NCBI RefSeq assembly: GCF_001747105.1
Contig: NZ_MDGQ01000005.1
Coordinates: 2,294,001-2,358,000 of the forward strand
Length of the DNA: 64,000 nucleotides
Source: Roseivirga misakiensis
GTDB taxonomy: Bacteria > Bacteroidota > Bacteroidia > Cytophagales > Cyclobacteriaceae
Direction of reading: 5' to 3'
The notes under the pieces are model-generated. The model was not told the DNA's origin and ran no database searches. It saw only the letters and a program-made list of their open reading frames with translations. A program made the position numbers and the translations under genes. Shown in pieces: positions 1 to 8,684 of the stretch (positions within the stretch are counted from its first letter, which is position 1; the number at the start of each line of letters is the position of its first letter).

Positions 1-218
1 TCTTCCTCTTTACTGTAGAAATTAATTAGCAGGATATCATTCGGCTGAAGCTTATAATCAACTCTTGAAAGGGCTATTAGCTGTTCATTTTCCAGCCTTT
101 CCGCTCCACTTTTGTTTTGAAGGTAAACTACTTTCTCATTGGGAATGCAACTTGATACTATCCCACAAACGAAAAGGAGAAATATGGCTTTTTTAATTAG
201 TGTCTTGTCTTTAGTCAT
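1..218 (-). CDS. Wza-like polysaccharide export lipoprotein, N-terminal part
   Basis: This reading frame stays open from an ATG at 218 to the window edge, so only about 72 residues are visible. They show a short basic start, a hydrophobic stretch and a lipobox ending SSC at residue 24, so an outer-membrane lipoprotein is expected. After it come NEKVVYLQ and DYKLQPNDILLI, which resemble the start of the polysaccharide biosynthesis/export (Wza/BexD) domain. The family forms the outer-membrane channel for capsule or exopolysaccharide. The ATG lies inside the last codons of kdsA (ATGACTAA, 8-base overlap), which suggests translational coupling to the KDO genes. The family call rests on the N-terminus only. 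Confidence 0.72.
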   Translation of the reverse strand, partial: MTKDKTLIKKAIFLLFVCGIVSSCIPNEKVVYLQNKSGAERLENEQLIALSRVDYKLQPNDILLINFYSKEE

Positions 219-1059
219 TTAAATCTATTTTGGCATTTTGTCCTAGATCAAACGCTGCTTTAGACATTACCAAGAATTCGTTCATTTTATGAAGAGGCAC
301 CATATTTGGACCGTCACTGAGTGCTTTTGATGGGTCTGGATGAGTCTCTATAAAGAATCCATCCACTCCAGCAGCCCCAGCTGCTCTTGCTAGATATGGT
401 GCAAATTCTTTTTGTCCGCCAGAACTACCTCCAGCTCCACCAGGTTGCTGAACGCTATGCGTCACATCAAAAACCACAGGTGCAAATTGTCTCATTGTTG
501 GCAAGGCACGCATATCAACCACCAAGTTGTGATACCCGAAGGAGACACCTCTTTCAGTCAAGCAAACCTTGTTATTTCCAGTTGATTTCACCTTGTTTAC
601 AGCATACTGCATATCCTCAGGTGCCATAAACTGGCCTCGTTTGATTTTAACCGTTTTTCCCGTTTCCCCTGCTGCCACTAATAGGTCAGTTTGTCTACAT
701 AAATAAGCCGGAATTTGCAATGCTTGCGCCACGTCACTCACAGGATTAGCTTGATTTGGCTCGTGAATGTCGGTGACTATCGGAAGGTCAAATTCGCGTT
801 TAATCTTGTCTAATACGCTTAGCCCTTCATCTAACCCTACCCCTCTAAAAGAATTAACAGAAGTTCGGTTAGCTTTATCAAATGATGCTTTAAATACATA
901 TTGAATGTTAAGTCGTTGACAAGTTTCTTTCAGTGTTTCTGCCACTTTTGCACACACATCATAACTTTCAACTGCACATGGTCCTGAGAACAACACCATA
1001 TTCCCATTTCCCATCACAATATCATCAGCTATATTAAAGCTTTCTTTGAATTTATCCAT
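211..1059 (-). CDS. kdsA: 3-deoxy-D-manno-octulosonate 8-phosphate synthase
   Basis: KdsA condenses arabinose 5-phosphate and phosphoenolpyruvate to KDO 8-phosphate, the second step of KDO synthesis for lipopolysaccharide. The 282 residues match the family length. Visible motifs are FSGPCAVES (25-32 region), FKASFDKANRTS, SFRGVGLDEGL, LCRQTDLLVAAG, KRGQFM and FDVTHSVQQPGG. Cys28 in GPCAVES stands where metal-dependent KdsA enzymes carry the metal-binding Cys and the E. coli enzyme carries Asn, so this should be the metal-dependent class (inference from family knowledge). It follows kdsC with a one-base TAATG overlap and overlaps the Wza-like gene downstream. Confidence 0.96.
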   Translation of the reverse strand: MDKFKESFNIADDIVMGNGNMVLFSGPCAVESYDVCAKVAETLKETCQRLNIQYVFKASFDKANRTSVNSFRGVGLDEGLSVLDKIKREFDLPIVTDIHEPNQANPVSDVAQALQIPAYLCRQTDLLVAAGETGKTVKIKRGQFMAPEDMQYAVNKVKSTGNNKVCLTERGVSFGYHNLVVDMRALPTMRQFAPVVFDVTHSVQQPGGAGGSSGGQKEFAPYLARAAGAAGVDGFFIETHPDPSKALSDGPNMVPLHKMNEFLVMSKAAFDLGQNAKIDLND

Positions 1060-1589
1060 TATTGTTTTTTCAAAATTAAATCGTATGTCCCAGTCGCTTC
1101 TAGGATTAAATCAGCTAATTCTCTTACCGCCCCTTTACCCCCTTCTGAACTAAGCACTAAATCCACTTCCTCTTTTACTTTATAGTGCCCATCCGCCGGG
1201 GTAGCACTTAAACCAACTATCCTTAAAACAGGTAAGTCATTAATATCATCACCAATGTATGCCACTTGATCAGCCGCAATATTTCTCCTTGACATTTCTT
1301 TGAAGAAAACATTGAATTTGTCCTCAATACCATGATGGTGGAAATCAATTTTCAATTCTTCGCACCTATTTCTCACCACTCTAGAATCTCTTCCTGTGAT
1401 GACCCCTGTCAAAATATTGTTCTTCCGGAGGTGTTTTATGATTTGACCATCTTTTACGTTGAAGCTCTTAAACTCCATTCCTTTATTATCATATGTGATC
1501 TTCCCATCGGTCAACACTCCGTCAACATCAAAAACAACGGCTTTTATTCCTTTTAATTTCTCTAGAATTTCTGGTGATAGCTTTTTCAT
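1059..1589 (-). CDS. kdsC: KDO 8-phosphate phosphatase, HAD family
   Basis: KdsC dephosphorylates KDO 8-phosphate, the step after KdsA. The 176-residue product has the HAD motif I VFDVDGVLTDG near the N-terminus, ITGRDSRVV as motif II, and YIGDDINDLPVL as the acidic motif IV. It lacks a cap domain, as usual for the tetrameric KdsC class. I start it at the ATG at 1589 (MKKLSPEIL) rather than the in-frame upstream codon at 1634, because a promoter-like TACATTTG lies at 1610-1603, between the two. It is the first gene of a kdsC-kdsA-export operon. Confidence 0.94.
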   Translation of the reverse strand: MKKLSPEILEKLKGIKAVVFDVDGVLTDGKITYDNKGMEFKSFNVKDGQIIKHLRKNNILTGVITGRDSRVVRNRCEELKIDFHHHGIEDKFNVFFKEMSRRNIAADQVAYIGDDINDLPVLRIVGLSATPADGHYKVKEEVDLVLSSEGGKGAVRELADLILEATGTYDLILKKQ

Positions 1590-1602
1590 AATTCGAGTAG
1601 AA

Positions 1603-1634
1603 CAAATGTAAAAGTAAAATCGAGCATGACCCAA
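1603..1634 (-). promoter_or_regulatory. Predicted Bacteroidota promoter of kdsC
   Basis: On the minus strand a TTG (1634-1632) is followed after 21 bases by TACATTTG (1610-1603), matching the Bacteroidota primary sigma consensus TTTG/TAnnTTTG. It would start transcription just upstream of the ATG at 1589. Confidence 0.5.
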
Positions 1635-1692
1635 TAACCTCGATTAGGAGTCAAATTTATTATATTCACTTTTCCAACCTCGAAAGCATGTT

Positions 1693-4113
1693 ATGAAGCT
1701 TGTGAAACTGTTTGTGTCTCTCATTTTTACCATAGGAATATTCTATGCGCTGAATACAAAGTTTGGTTCAATCCCTCCATTAGGTAAATTTCTCTCCCCT
1801 AGTACTGGAATCTGGCAAAATGAAGGCAGTGATAATGAATCTGGCAAAACTTTTGAACTAAAGGGACTGAGTGCACCAGTAAATGTTCATTATGATGAAA
1901 ACCTTATCCCACATGTATTTGCACAGAACGATCGAGATCTTTATCGTGCACAAGGCTATATAACAGCTCAACACCGACTTTGGCAAATGGAATTTCAAAC
2001 CCATGCCTCCGGTGGAAGACTCTCTGAAGTAGTAGGAAGCGCAGCATTGGAGTATGATCGAGGACAAAGAAGAAAAGGAATGGTTTTCGGTGCAGAAAAT
2101 GCCATTAAAGCAATGAGTGATTATCCAGAGTTAATAAAAAATCTTGAAGCTTATCGCGATGGTGTCAACAGCTACATCAGTTCTTTATCTCCCGAGGAAT
2201 ATCCACTAGAATATAAATTACTCGACTACCAACCTGAACCATGGACGTTGAAAAAAACTGCTCTACTATTAATGTACATGACTGATATGCTGGCCGGTGG
2301 TGATTCAGATTTTGAATACACCAATTTTTTAAAAAAATATGGCCAGGAACGATTCGACTTTATCTTTCCAGATTTTTTTGACTTCAACGATCCAGTAATC
2401 CCTACAAGTCGAGATTGGTCAGATTTCGGTGAAGTCGAAGTTCCAGAGGTACCTGAAGCTAACACACCAAGTAGTCTTCTTACAGATTTATTGCCTAAAC
2501 CAAACCCAGACAATGGAAGTAATAACTGGGCAGTCGGTCCAGAGAAATCCTCAACTGGAAACCCAATTCTTGCGAATGATCCACACTTACAGCTCAATCT
2601 CCCATCGATCTGGTATGCCATGCAATTGGCAACTCCAGAAAAAAATACTTTTGGTGTGACATTACCTGGTGCAGCGGGCATTGTCATTGGTTTCAACAAT
2701 GATATTTCTTGGGGAGTCACAAATGCCACAAGAGATGTGAAAGACTGGTACAAGATTACTTTTAAAGATGACTCTCAAGATGAGTATTGGTATAATAATG
2801 CTTGGGCAAGGACCAATAAAAAGATTGAAGAAATCAAATTACGAGATGGTGAAACATTTTACGACACTGTAGTTTATACGCATCATGGCCCTGTGACATA
2901 TGATGCTAGTTTTAAAGGTGAGGAAGGTCAGAATGGATTCGCAATGAAGTGGGCAGGTCACCTAGGCGGAAACAATCAATTAACACTACTAGAGCTAAAT
3001 AAAGCCAAGAACTATGAAGAATATGAGGAAGCGTTGAAACACTTTGTGGCACCCGCACAAAACTTTGTTTTCGCTTCGCGCGAAGGCGATATAGCTTTGT
3101 GGGTACAGGGTAGGCTCCCAAACAAATGGGAAGGCCAAGGTAAATTTTTACTCGACGGGAGTAACATCGATCACGACTGGAGAGGTTTTATTCCACAAGA
3201 GCACAATGCTCATGTCAAAAACCCAGCACGAGGTTTCGTTAGTTCTGCTAATCAACATCCAACTGACTCTACCTATCCATATTACGTCTTTAACGATGGC
3301 TACGAGGCTTACAGAAATAGGGTAATTAACGACTTTTTTAGATCAAAAGAGAAGTTCGATTTTCAAGACTTTAAGGATTTACATAACAACAATTATAATC
3401 TAAAAGCGGCTGAACTCTTACCTCACATGATTGCCAACATGGACATTAGTCAACTGAATCCTCAAGAAGAAGAACTTTTTAGTGAGGTGAAAGACTGGGA
3501 CTATATGAATGATATAGATCAAAAGGGTGCGACAATCTGGGAACGCTGGTGGATAAGAGTTAGGAATTTGGTTTGGGATGAACTAAACGATGACCCAAAA
3601 CCAATGCCGTATCCGTTTACTTACCAAACGATATACCTCTTAAAAAACCACCCCAACGATCCATTTATGGATATACAAGAAACTAGTGAAGTAGAAACAG
3701 CTCCTGACCTTTTCTTAAAAGCCTTTAAACAAGCTGCTGAAGACATTTCAAACTGGAAGAAAAATAACGACGACTATAACTGGGGTAGCTATAAGTCTAC
3801 CTATGTGGGCCATATACTTCAAGCCCTACCTGCACTGTCTAGATTTAACCTGCCGATCGGTGGAAATAGTGGAATTGTAAATGCAACGAGACGAAATCAT
3901 GGTCCATCCTGGCGGATGATCGTTGAAATGGCTGACACACCATTTGGACTAGGAATTTACCCTGGTGGACAGTCAGGAAACCCTGGAAGCAAACATTATG
4001 ATGATTTTGTAGACAAATGGGCAGCTGGAGAATACTTGAAGCTCCTGTTTATGCAAAATGAAAATCAAAATGAAGAAATAGTTTTCACTCACAACTTAAA
4101 TCCAAAGCAATGA
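1693..4113 (+). CDS. Penicillin acylase family protein (Ntn hydrolase, S45)
   Basis: These enzymes cleave amide bonds such as acyl-homoserine lactones or beta-lactam side chains; the substrate here cannot be told. The 806 residues begin with a hydrophobic export segment (residues 5-20), so a periplasmic location is expected. An alpha-chain-like region is followed by GSNNW at 275-279: Ser276 would be the autocatalytically exposed N-terminal nucleophile of the beta chain. The conserved NDPHL and TNATRDVKDWY motifs follow, the latter holding the oxyanion-hole Asn. All key residues are present. The stop overlaps the next gene by four bases (ATGA). Confidence 0.93.
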   Translation: MKLVKLFVSLIFTIGIFYALNTKFGSIPPLGKFLSPSTGIWQNEGSDNESGKTFELKGLSAPVNVHYDENLIPHVFAQNDRDLYRAQGYITAQHRLWQMEFQTHASGGRLSEVVGSAALEYDRGQRRKGMVFGAENAIKAMSDYPELIKNLEAYRDGVNSYISSLSPEEYPLEYKLLDYQPEPWTLKKTALLLMYMTDMLAGGDSDFEYTNFLKKYGQERFDFIFPDFFDFNDPVIPTSRDWSDFGEVEVPEVPEANTPSSLLTDLLPKPNPDNGSNNWAVGPEKSSTGNPILANDPHLQLNLPSIWYAMQLATPEKNTFGVTLPGAAGIVIGFNNDISWGVTNATRDVKDWYKITFKDDSQDEYWYNNAWARTNKKIEEIKLRDGETFYDTVVYTHHGPVTYDASFKGEEGQNGFAMKWAGHLGGNNQLTLLELNKAKNYEEYEEALKHFVAPAQNFVFASREGDIALWVQGRLPNKWEGQGKFLLDGSNIDHDWRGFIPQEHNAHVKNPARGFVSSANQHPTDSTYPYYVFNDGYEAYRNRVINDFFRSKEKFDFQDFKDLHNNNYNLKAAELLPHMIANMDISQLNPQEEELFSEVKDWDYMNDIDQKGATIWERWWIRVRNLVWDELNDDPKPMPYPFTYQTIYLLKNHPNDPFMDIQETSEVETAPDLFLKAFKQAAEDISNWKKNNDDYNWGSYKSTYVGHILQALPALSRFNLPIGGNSGIVNATRRNHGPSWRMIVEMADTPFGLGIYPGGQSGNPGSKHYDDFVDKWAAGEYLKLLFMQNENQNEEIVFTHNLNPKQ

Positions 4114-4469
4114 AATTGAAAGCTTACAACTTCATTCTGACCTTAGCCTTCGCATTTCTGCTAGCTAACTTTTTACCATGGTATTCTGTGATGTTAGCGG
4201 GATTTTTATCTGGTGCAATCGTTCGCTTACGAAAAGCAACCACATTCTTTGTCCCATTCTTAGCAATAACCTTATTTTGGTTTATTAACGCGTGGCTATT
4301 AAGTAGCGCCAACAACTTTATTCTGGCTAAAAAGATATCCGTTCTACTCTACCTTGGTGGAAACCCTTATCTGCTCATGCTAGTGACAGGAATTGTTGGA
4401 GGACTTGCCGCAGGGATAGCCGCTATTTTTGGGAACCAATGTAGAGCTGCCTTTAGTGCAGAAAATTAA
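4110..4469 (+). CDS. Small integral membrane protein of unknown function
   Basis: I do not recognise a named family. The 119 residues are largely hydrophobic, with three or four likely membrane spans (about residues 8-37, 45-65, 70-85 and 88-110), the last rich in Gly and Ala (GIVGGLAAGIAAIFG). It starts inside the stop of the penicillin-acylase gene and ends with a TAATG overlap to the SerB-SerA gene, so it is almost certainly co-translated with both. That arrangement argues that it is a real gene; it does not reveal the function. Confidence 0.8.
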   Translation: MKLKAYNFILTLAFAFLLANFLPWYSVMLAGFLSGAIVRLRKATTFFVPFLAITLFWFINAWLLSSANNFILAKKISVLLYLGGNPYLLMLVTGIVGGLAAGIAAIFGNQCRAAFSAEN

Positions 4470-6373
4470 TGAGTACAACAGACTCGATACACCAACACTT
4501 TGTAATTGATTTTGACAGCACCTTCACCAAGGTAGAGGCCTTAGATATTTTAGGCGAAATCTCTTTAGCAAACCATCCTGAAAAGAAAGAAAGACTTCAG
4601 CTGATAGAAGAAGTGACAGAAAAGGGCATGGCAGGTAAAATGTCGTTACGCGAGTCACTGGAAGCCAGAATTAATATATTAGATGCACACCAAAGTCATT
4701 TAGGTGAATTAGTCGATCGCCTATCTCAGCTCGTCTCAAAATCAATAAGTCGAAATAGGCACTTTTTAACTGAAAATGCCGCCAATACATACATCGTATC
4801 AAATGGCTTTAAAGAGTTTATTGTACCTGTTGTGACGAAATTTGGCATCAAGCCAGAACATGTTTTTGCTAACGATTTTGTTTTCGATGGAGAAGGTAAC
4901 ATTGTTGACTTCAACAGAGACAATATCTTATCGGCCAACGGTGGAAAAGTCAAACAAATCGAACAACTTGCTCTTGTTGGAAATGTGAACATGATCGGCG
5001 ATGGCTATACTGACTATGAAGTGAGAAAAGCAGGAGCAGCAGATAATTTTTACGCCTATACCGAAAATATCCAAAGGGAGAGTGTCTCTGTGCATGCCGA
5101 TCACATTGCCCCTAGTTTTGATGAAATTTTATTCCATAAGAATATGAGTGGAGCCCTATCCTATCCTAAGAACAGAATCAAGATGTTACTGCTTGAAAAC
5201 GTTCACCCAAAAGCTTTTACCAAATTAAAAGAAGATGGGTTTGATGTCGAGAACTATCCTGCTGGCTTAGATGAAGATGAGCTTTGCGAAAAAATAAAGG
5301 GCATTCACGTTCTTGGTATTCGATCTAAAACACAAGTGACGGCCAAAGTATTGGAACACGCCGATAAATTAATGGCAATCGGTGCGTTTTGTATCGGTAC
5401 CAATCAAATTGATTTAGAAGCAGCACTAGAAAAAGGAGTGGCTGTATTCAACGCTCCTTATAGTAACACACGTTCGGTTGTTGAATTGGCGATAGCTGAG
5501 ATTATTATGCTCATGCGGGGTATTCCAGACAAAAGTGCTGACATGCATGTCGGTAAATGGTCCAAGACTGCCACTAATAGCTTTGAAATACGCGGCAAGA
5601 AACTCGGTATAGTTGGTTATGGAAACATAGGCGCCCAATTATCGGTACTTGCTGAAAACTTAGGGATGCAGGTTCACTATTATGACATGGAGGAAAGGCT
5701 TGCATTGGGTAACGCTGTCAAATGTGATTCCCTAGAAGAATTACTCCGTATTGCAGATGTGGTTTCACTTCACGTTGATGGCAGGCCGGAGAACAAAAAC
5801 ATTTTCAGAGCAGAGCACTTTGAACAAATGAAACAAGGAGCGGTCTTCTTAAACTTAGCCAGAGGACCGGTGGTAGAAATAGATGCCTTAAAATCAGCCT
5901 TGGAAAGTGGTAAAATTAGAGGTGCTGGGATTGATGTTTTCCCCGAGGAACCCAAGAGTAATGACGATCTTTTCGAATCAAATCTAAAAGGCCTACCAAA
6001 TACCATACTTACACCACATATTGGCGGTAGTACGCAAGAAGCGCAAGAGAATATAGGGGACTTTGTGCCTGGAAAAATGATGGATTACATTAATACTGGA
6101 AACACCACTCTCAGTGTAAACTTCCCGAACCTAACACTTCCACCACTAAAAAACGCACATCGTCTAATTCATATCCATGCTAATAAGCCTGGTGTTTTAG
6201 CCAACATAAATAACGTCTTAGCGGCGCATGAGGCTAATATTGTGGGGCAATACTTGAAGACGAACGAATCTATCGGTTATGTAATCACCGATATAGACAA
6301 ACAATACGATAAGGATTTAACGAAAGCCTTGAAGAAAACAGAACACACGATCAAGTTCAGAGTGCTTTATTAA
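4469..6373 (+). CDS. serA: Fused phosphoserine phosphatase / D-3-phosphoglycerate dehydrogenase
   Basis: One 634-residue protein appears to carry the first and last steps of serine synthesis. Residues 1-225 form a HAD phosphatase of the SerB kind with DFDST (14-18), Ser111 in SNGF, Lys160 and GDGYTD (177-182), so all four HAD motifs are intact. From about 238 the SerA part follows: GYGNIG (383-388) for NAD, then Arg465, Glu494 and His517 as the dehydrogenase catalytic set, and a C-terminal ACT domain from about 565 for serine feedback. The middle step, the SerC transamination, is not in this operon; a class V aminotransferase lies at 9871. The start overlaps the preceding stop. Confidence 0.93.
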   Translation: MSTTDSIHQHFVIDFDSTFTKVEALDILGEISLANHPEKKERLQLIEEVTEKGMAGKMSLRESLEARINILDAHQSHLGELVDRLSQLVSKSISRNRHFLTENAANTYIVSNGFKEFIVPVVTKFGIKPEHVFANDFVFDGEGNIVDFNRDNILSANGGKVKQIEQLALVGNVNMIGDGYTDYEVRKAGAADNFYAYTENIQRESVSVHADHIAPSFDEILFHKNMSGALSYPKNRIKMLLLENVHPKAFTKLKEDGFDVENYPAGLDEDELCEKIKGIHVLGIRSKTQVTAKVLEHADKLMAIGAFCIGTNQIDLEAALEKGVAVFNAPYSNTRSVVELAIAEIIMLMRGIPDKSADMHVGKWSKTATNSFEIRGKKLGIVGYGNIGAQLSVLAENLGMQVHYYDMEERLALGNAVKCDSLEELLRIADVVSLHVDGRPENKNIFRAEHFEQMKQGAVFLNLARGPVVEIDALKSALESGKIRGAGIDVFPEEPKSNDDLFESNLKGLPNTILTPHIGGSTQEAQENIGDFVPGKMMDYINTGNTTLSVNFPNLTLPPLKNAHRLIHIHANKPGVLANINNVLAAHEANIVGQYLKTNESIGYVITDIDKQYDKDLTKALKKTEHTIKFRVLY

Positions 6374-6502
6374 GCATTTTAAGTTGAAATCAATCGGTAA
6401 ATATAATTGCACCGTTTTGCAAATTTATAGGCCAGTCAAGCCTCTTCACATTGCAGTATTCCCGAAAATAAAGTAGTTTCTGGCCTAATCTAAACTACAA
6501 CT

Positions 6503-8230
6503 ATGAATAACTTTTTTAAAAGACTGTTTGCCGTTTCGGCATTGGCAGTTTTGATTTTCCTTCAGGCCTGTTCGCCTAAGGAAGGACCAGATACTATTTT
6601 CATAAATGGTATGGTCTATACAGCCGATCAAGATAATTCTACAACTCAAGCAGTAGCCGTAAAAGACGGAATGATTACGGCAATCGGTACAACCGAAGAG
6701 ATTTCTAAACTGGCTGGTAAGAACACTAAAACTGTAGACCTTTCAGGAAAAACCATGACCCCAGGGTTTATAGAATCTCATGCACATTTGATGGGTATTG
6801 GGTACAATAAGCTGGAGCTGGACCTGATGTATGTTAAAACATATGACGAATTAGTAGAAAAAGTAGCTGAAGCGGTAGAAAAAGCTGAACCTGGCCAGTG
6901 GATTACTGGTAGAGGTTGGCATCAAGATAAGTGGATCGAGAAGCCAGAGGTGATGGAAAAAGGTTTCCAAACGCACGATAAAATGAGTGCCGTCAGTCCG
7001 GACAACCCTGTTTACTTGAGACATGCCAGTGGGCACGCTTCCTTTGCCAATGCAAAAGCGATGGAACTCGCAGGAGTGAATAGACTAAGCATAGAGAGCC
7101 TTTCTGGAGAAGTTGAAGGTGGAGAAATAATAAAAGACAAATTAGGAAACCCAACTGGTGTTTTTACAGAAAGAGCATCGAGCTTGGTTGGTAAACTTGT
7201 TCCTCAAGAAACAGAAGAAAGAGCTGAAAGAGCACTTGAAATGGCAATTCAAGAGTTATTGGAGAAAGGAATCACCAGTTTTCACGATGCAGGATCGGGT
7301 CAAGCATTCATCGATAGACTTGTAAGATTTAAGGAGGCGGATAAACTAAAAGTCCGCATGTATGTGATGCTAACTGGCCGACAGCCTGAATTACTTGAAG
7401 AGTGGTACGAAAAAGGCCCAATGATCGATCCAGATCATATGGTAACAGTACGCTCTATTAAACTTAATTGTGATGGTGCCTTGGGACCAAGAGGCGCATG
7501 GCTATTAGAAGAATATACAGATAGGCCCGATCACTTCGGGCATGAAACGCTACCTATGGAAACGGTAAACGAGGTATCAGAAAAGGCACTTGCTCATGGA
7601 TTTCAAGTCTGTTCGCATGCGATTGGAGATCGAGCGAATAGAGAGATTCTAGATCGGTACGAAGCGTCATTCAAAAAGTATCCAAACATCAACTCTAAGG
7701 ATGTAAGGTTTAGAATTGAGCACGCACAGCATTTAAACGGAAACGACATAACTCGTTTCGGTGAAATGGGGATTATAGCTGCCATGCAAGCCGTTCATAT
7801 GAGTTCGGATAGACCTTGGGCTATTGACAGATTGGGGATAGAAAGAATAGAAGAAGGTGCTTACGTTTGGCAAAAACTATTACAATCTGGGGCAAAAATC
7901 ATCAATGGTACGGATGCACCTGTTGAACCAGTCGATCCACTCCCATCATTCTTCGCTTCGGTTGCTCGAAAAACATTAAAAGGTATGCCAGAAGGAGGTT
8001 TCGAACCAGATCAATCCATGTCAAGAGACGAAGCTTTAAGATCATTTACGATTGACGCGGCTTTCGGAGAATTTGATGAGGACTTCAAAGGATCTATAGA
8101 AGTAGGGAAGGCAGCAGACTTTACCGTTTTCGATAAAAACATCATGACAATTCCTGAAATGGAAATTCTAGACACCAAAGTAGCGATGACCATAGTGGCT
8201 GGAGATATCCTCTACGAATCAGGGGAATAA
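6503..8230 (+). CDS. Amidohydrolase family lipoprotein (YtcJ-like)
   Basis: The 575-residue product belongs to the amidohydrolase 3 branch, metal-dependent hydrolases of C-N bonds; the substrate is unknown. A lipoprotein signal ends LQAC with Cys23 as lipidation site, so the enzyme should be membrane-anchored outside the cytoplasm, which is less usual for this family. The metal motif HAH is at 93-95 (IESHAHLMG); later metal-site candidates include SHAIGDRA and IEHAQH, and NGTDAP near the C-terminus carries the conserved Asp. About 130 bases separate it from the serine gene, so it probably has its own promoter. Confidence 0.9.
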   Translation: MNNFFKRLFAVSALAVLIFLQACSPKEGPDTIFINGMVYTADQDNSTTQAVAVKDGMITAIGTTEEISKLAGKNTKTVDLSGKTMTPGFIESHAHLMGIGYNKLELDLMYVKTYDELVEKVAEAVEKAEPGQWITGRGWHQDKWIEKPEVMEKGFQTHDKMSAVSPDNPVYLRHASGHASFANAKAMELAGVNRLSIESLSGEVEGGEIIKDKLGNPTGVFTERASSLVGKLVPQETEERAERALEMAIQELLEKGITSFHDAGSGQAFIDRLVRFKEADKLKVRMYVMLTGRQPELLEEWYEKGPMIDPDHMVTVRSIKLNCDGALGPRGAWLLEEYTDRPDHFGHETLPMETVNEVSEKALAHGFQVCSHAIGDRANREILDRYEASFKKYPNINSKDVRFRIEHAQHLNGNDITRFGEMGIIAAMQAVHMSSDRPWAIDRLGIERIEEGAYVWQKLLQSGAKIINGTDAPVEPVDPLPSFFASVARKTLKGMPEGGFEPDQSMSRDEALRSFTIDAAFGEFDEDFKGSIEVGKAADFTVFDKNIMTIPEMEILDTKVAMTIVAGDILYESGE

Positions 8231-8684
8231 AGACCAATTCAATTGCTAAAGAAAATGCCTCCAACATCCGATACTTCGGAGTGGAGGCATTTCTATATTA
8301 ACCCATAAAAGCCCAGAGGTTGATTGAACCTCATTTAATAGACAAGATTTGGGCTATCCTTATGCTCGCAACAGTCCACTGTTATCCTTTTCCGAAGAAC
8401 GAGGCCCCGACGAATCGGGGTGAGGCCTTGTTTTGGGCGGGATTCACCCGGCATTTTAGTTATAATTGTAAAGTTCAAAAACTGGTCTAAGCTTAAATGG
8501 GAAGTCTTTGTCCGTACAGGTTATATATACAAACATAACACCTCTTTAGTTTCAGAAAAATACTTTTCTACTCGAATACTGTTACATATTTCTTCCAACC
8601 ACCGTCTAACTTCAAAACAAGCAAATCGAAATTTGAGCTAGAATTTCTTAGCTTGCAAGCTTTAAAGTAGAACTACAAGTCGCA
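8231..8684. other. Hairpin-rich intergenic region without a convincing gene
   Basis: This 454-base gap is the longest in the window. Between 8253 and 8450 it holds at least five inverted repeats in a row: 8253-8292, an AGCCCA/TGGGCT stem at 8310-8355 enclosing GAGGTT/AACCTC (8316-8332), AACAGT/ACTGTT (8370-8383), CCCCGA/TCGGGG (8405-8420) and CGGG/CCCG (8438-8450). The stretch 8401-8452 is clearly richer in G and C than its surroundings. A 12-base palindrome, AGCTTGCAAGCT, sits at 8650-8661. A 73-codon open frame at 8420-8641 has no recognisable features. The gap could be a structured RNA, a small repeat element or a decayed gene. Confidence 0.55.
8253..8292 (+). terminator. Stem-loop after the amidohydrolase gene
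   Basis: Eleven-base arms AAATGCCTCCA and TGGAGGCATTT enclose an 18-base loop that itself can pair CCGA with TCGG. The following T-run is weak (TTCTATATT), so this is a plausible but not classical intrinsic terminator 22 bases after the stop. Confidence 0.55.

Noticed and set aside
2226-2753. A 175-codon open frame antisense to the penicillin-acylase gene
   Set aside because: It lies wholly inside a gene with clear catalytic motifs and shows no protein-like features.
8420-8641. A 73-codon open frame in the hairpin-rich gap
   Set aside because: It starts within a GC-rich hairpin, has no signal, motif or family resemblance, and no downstream partner in phase.
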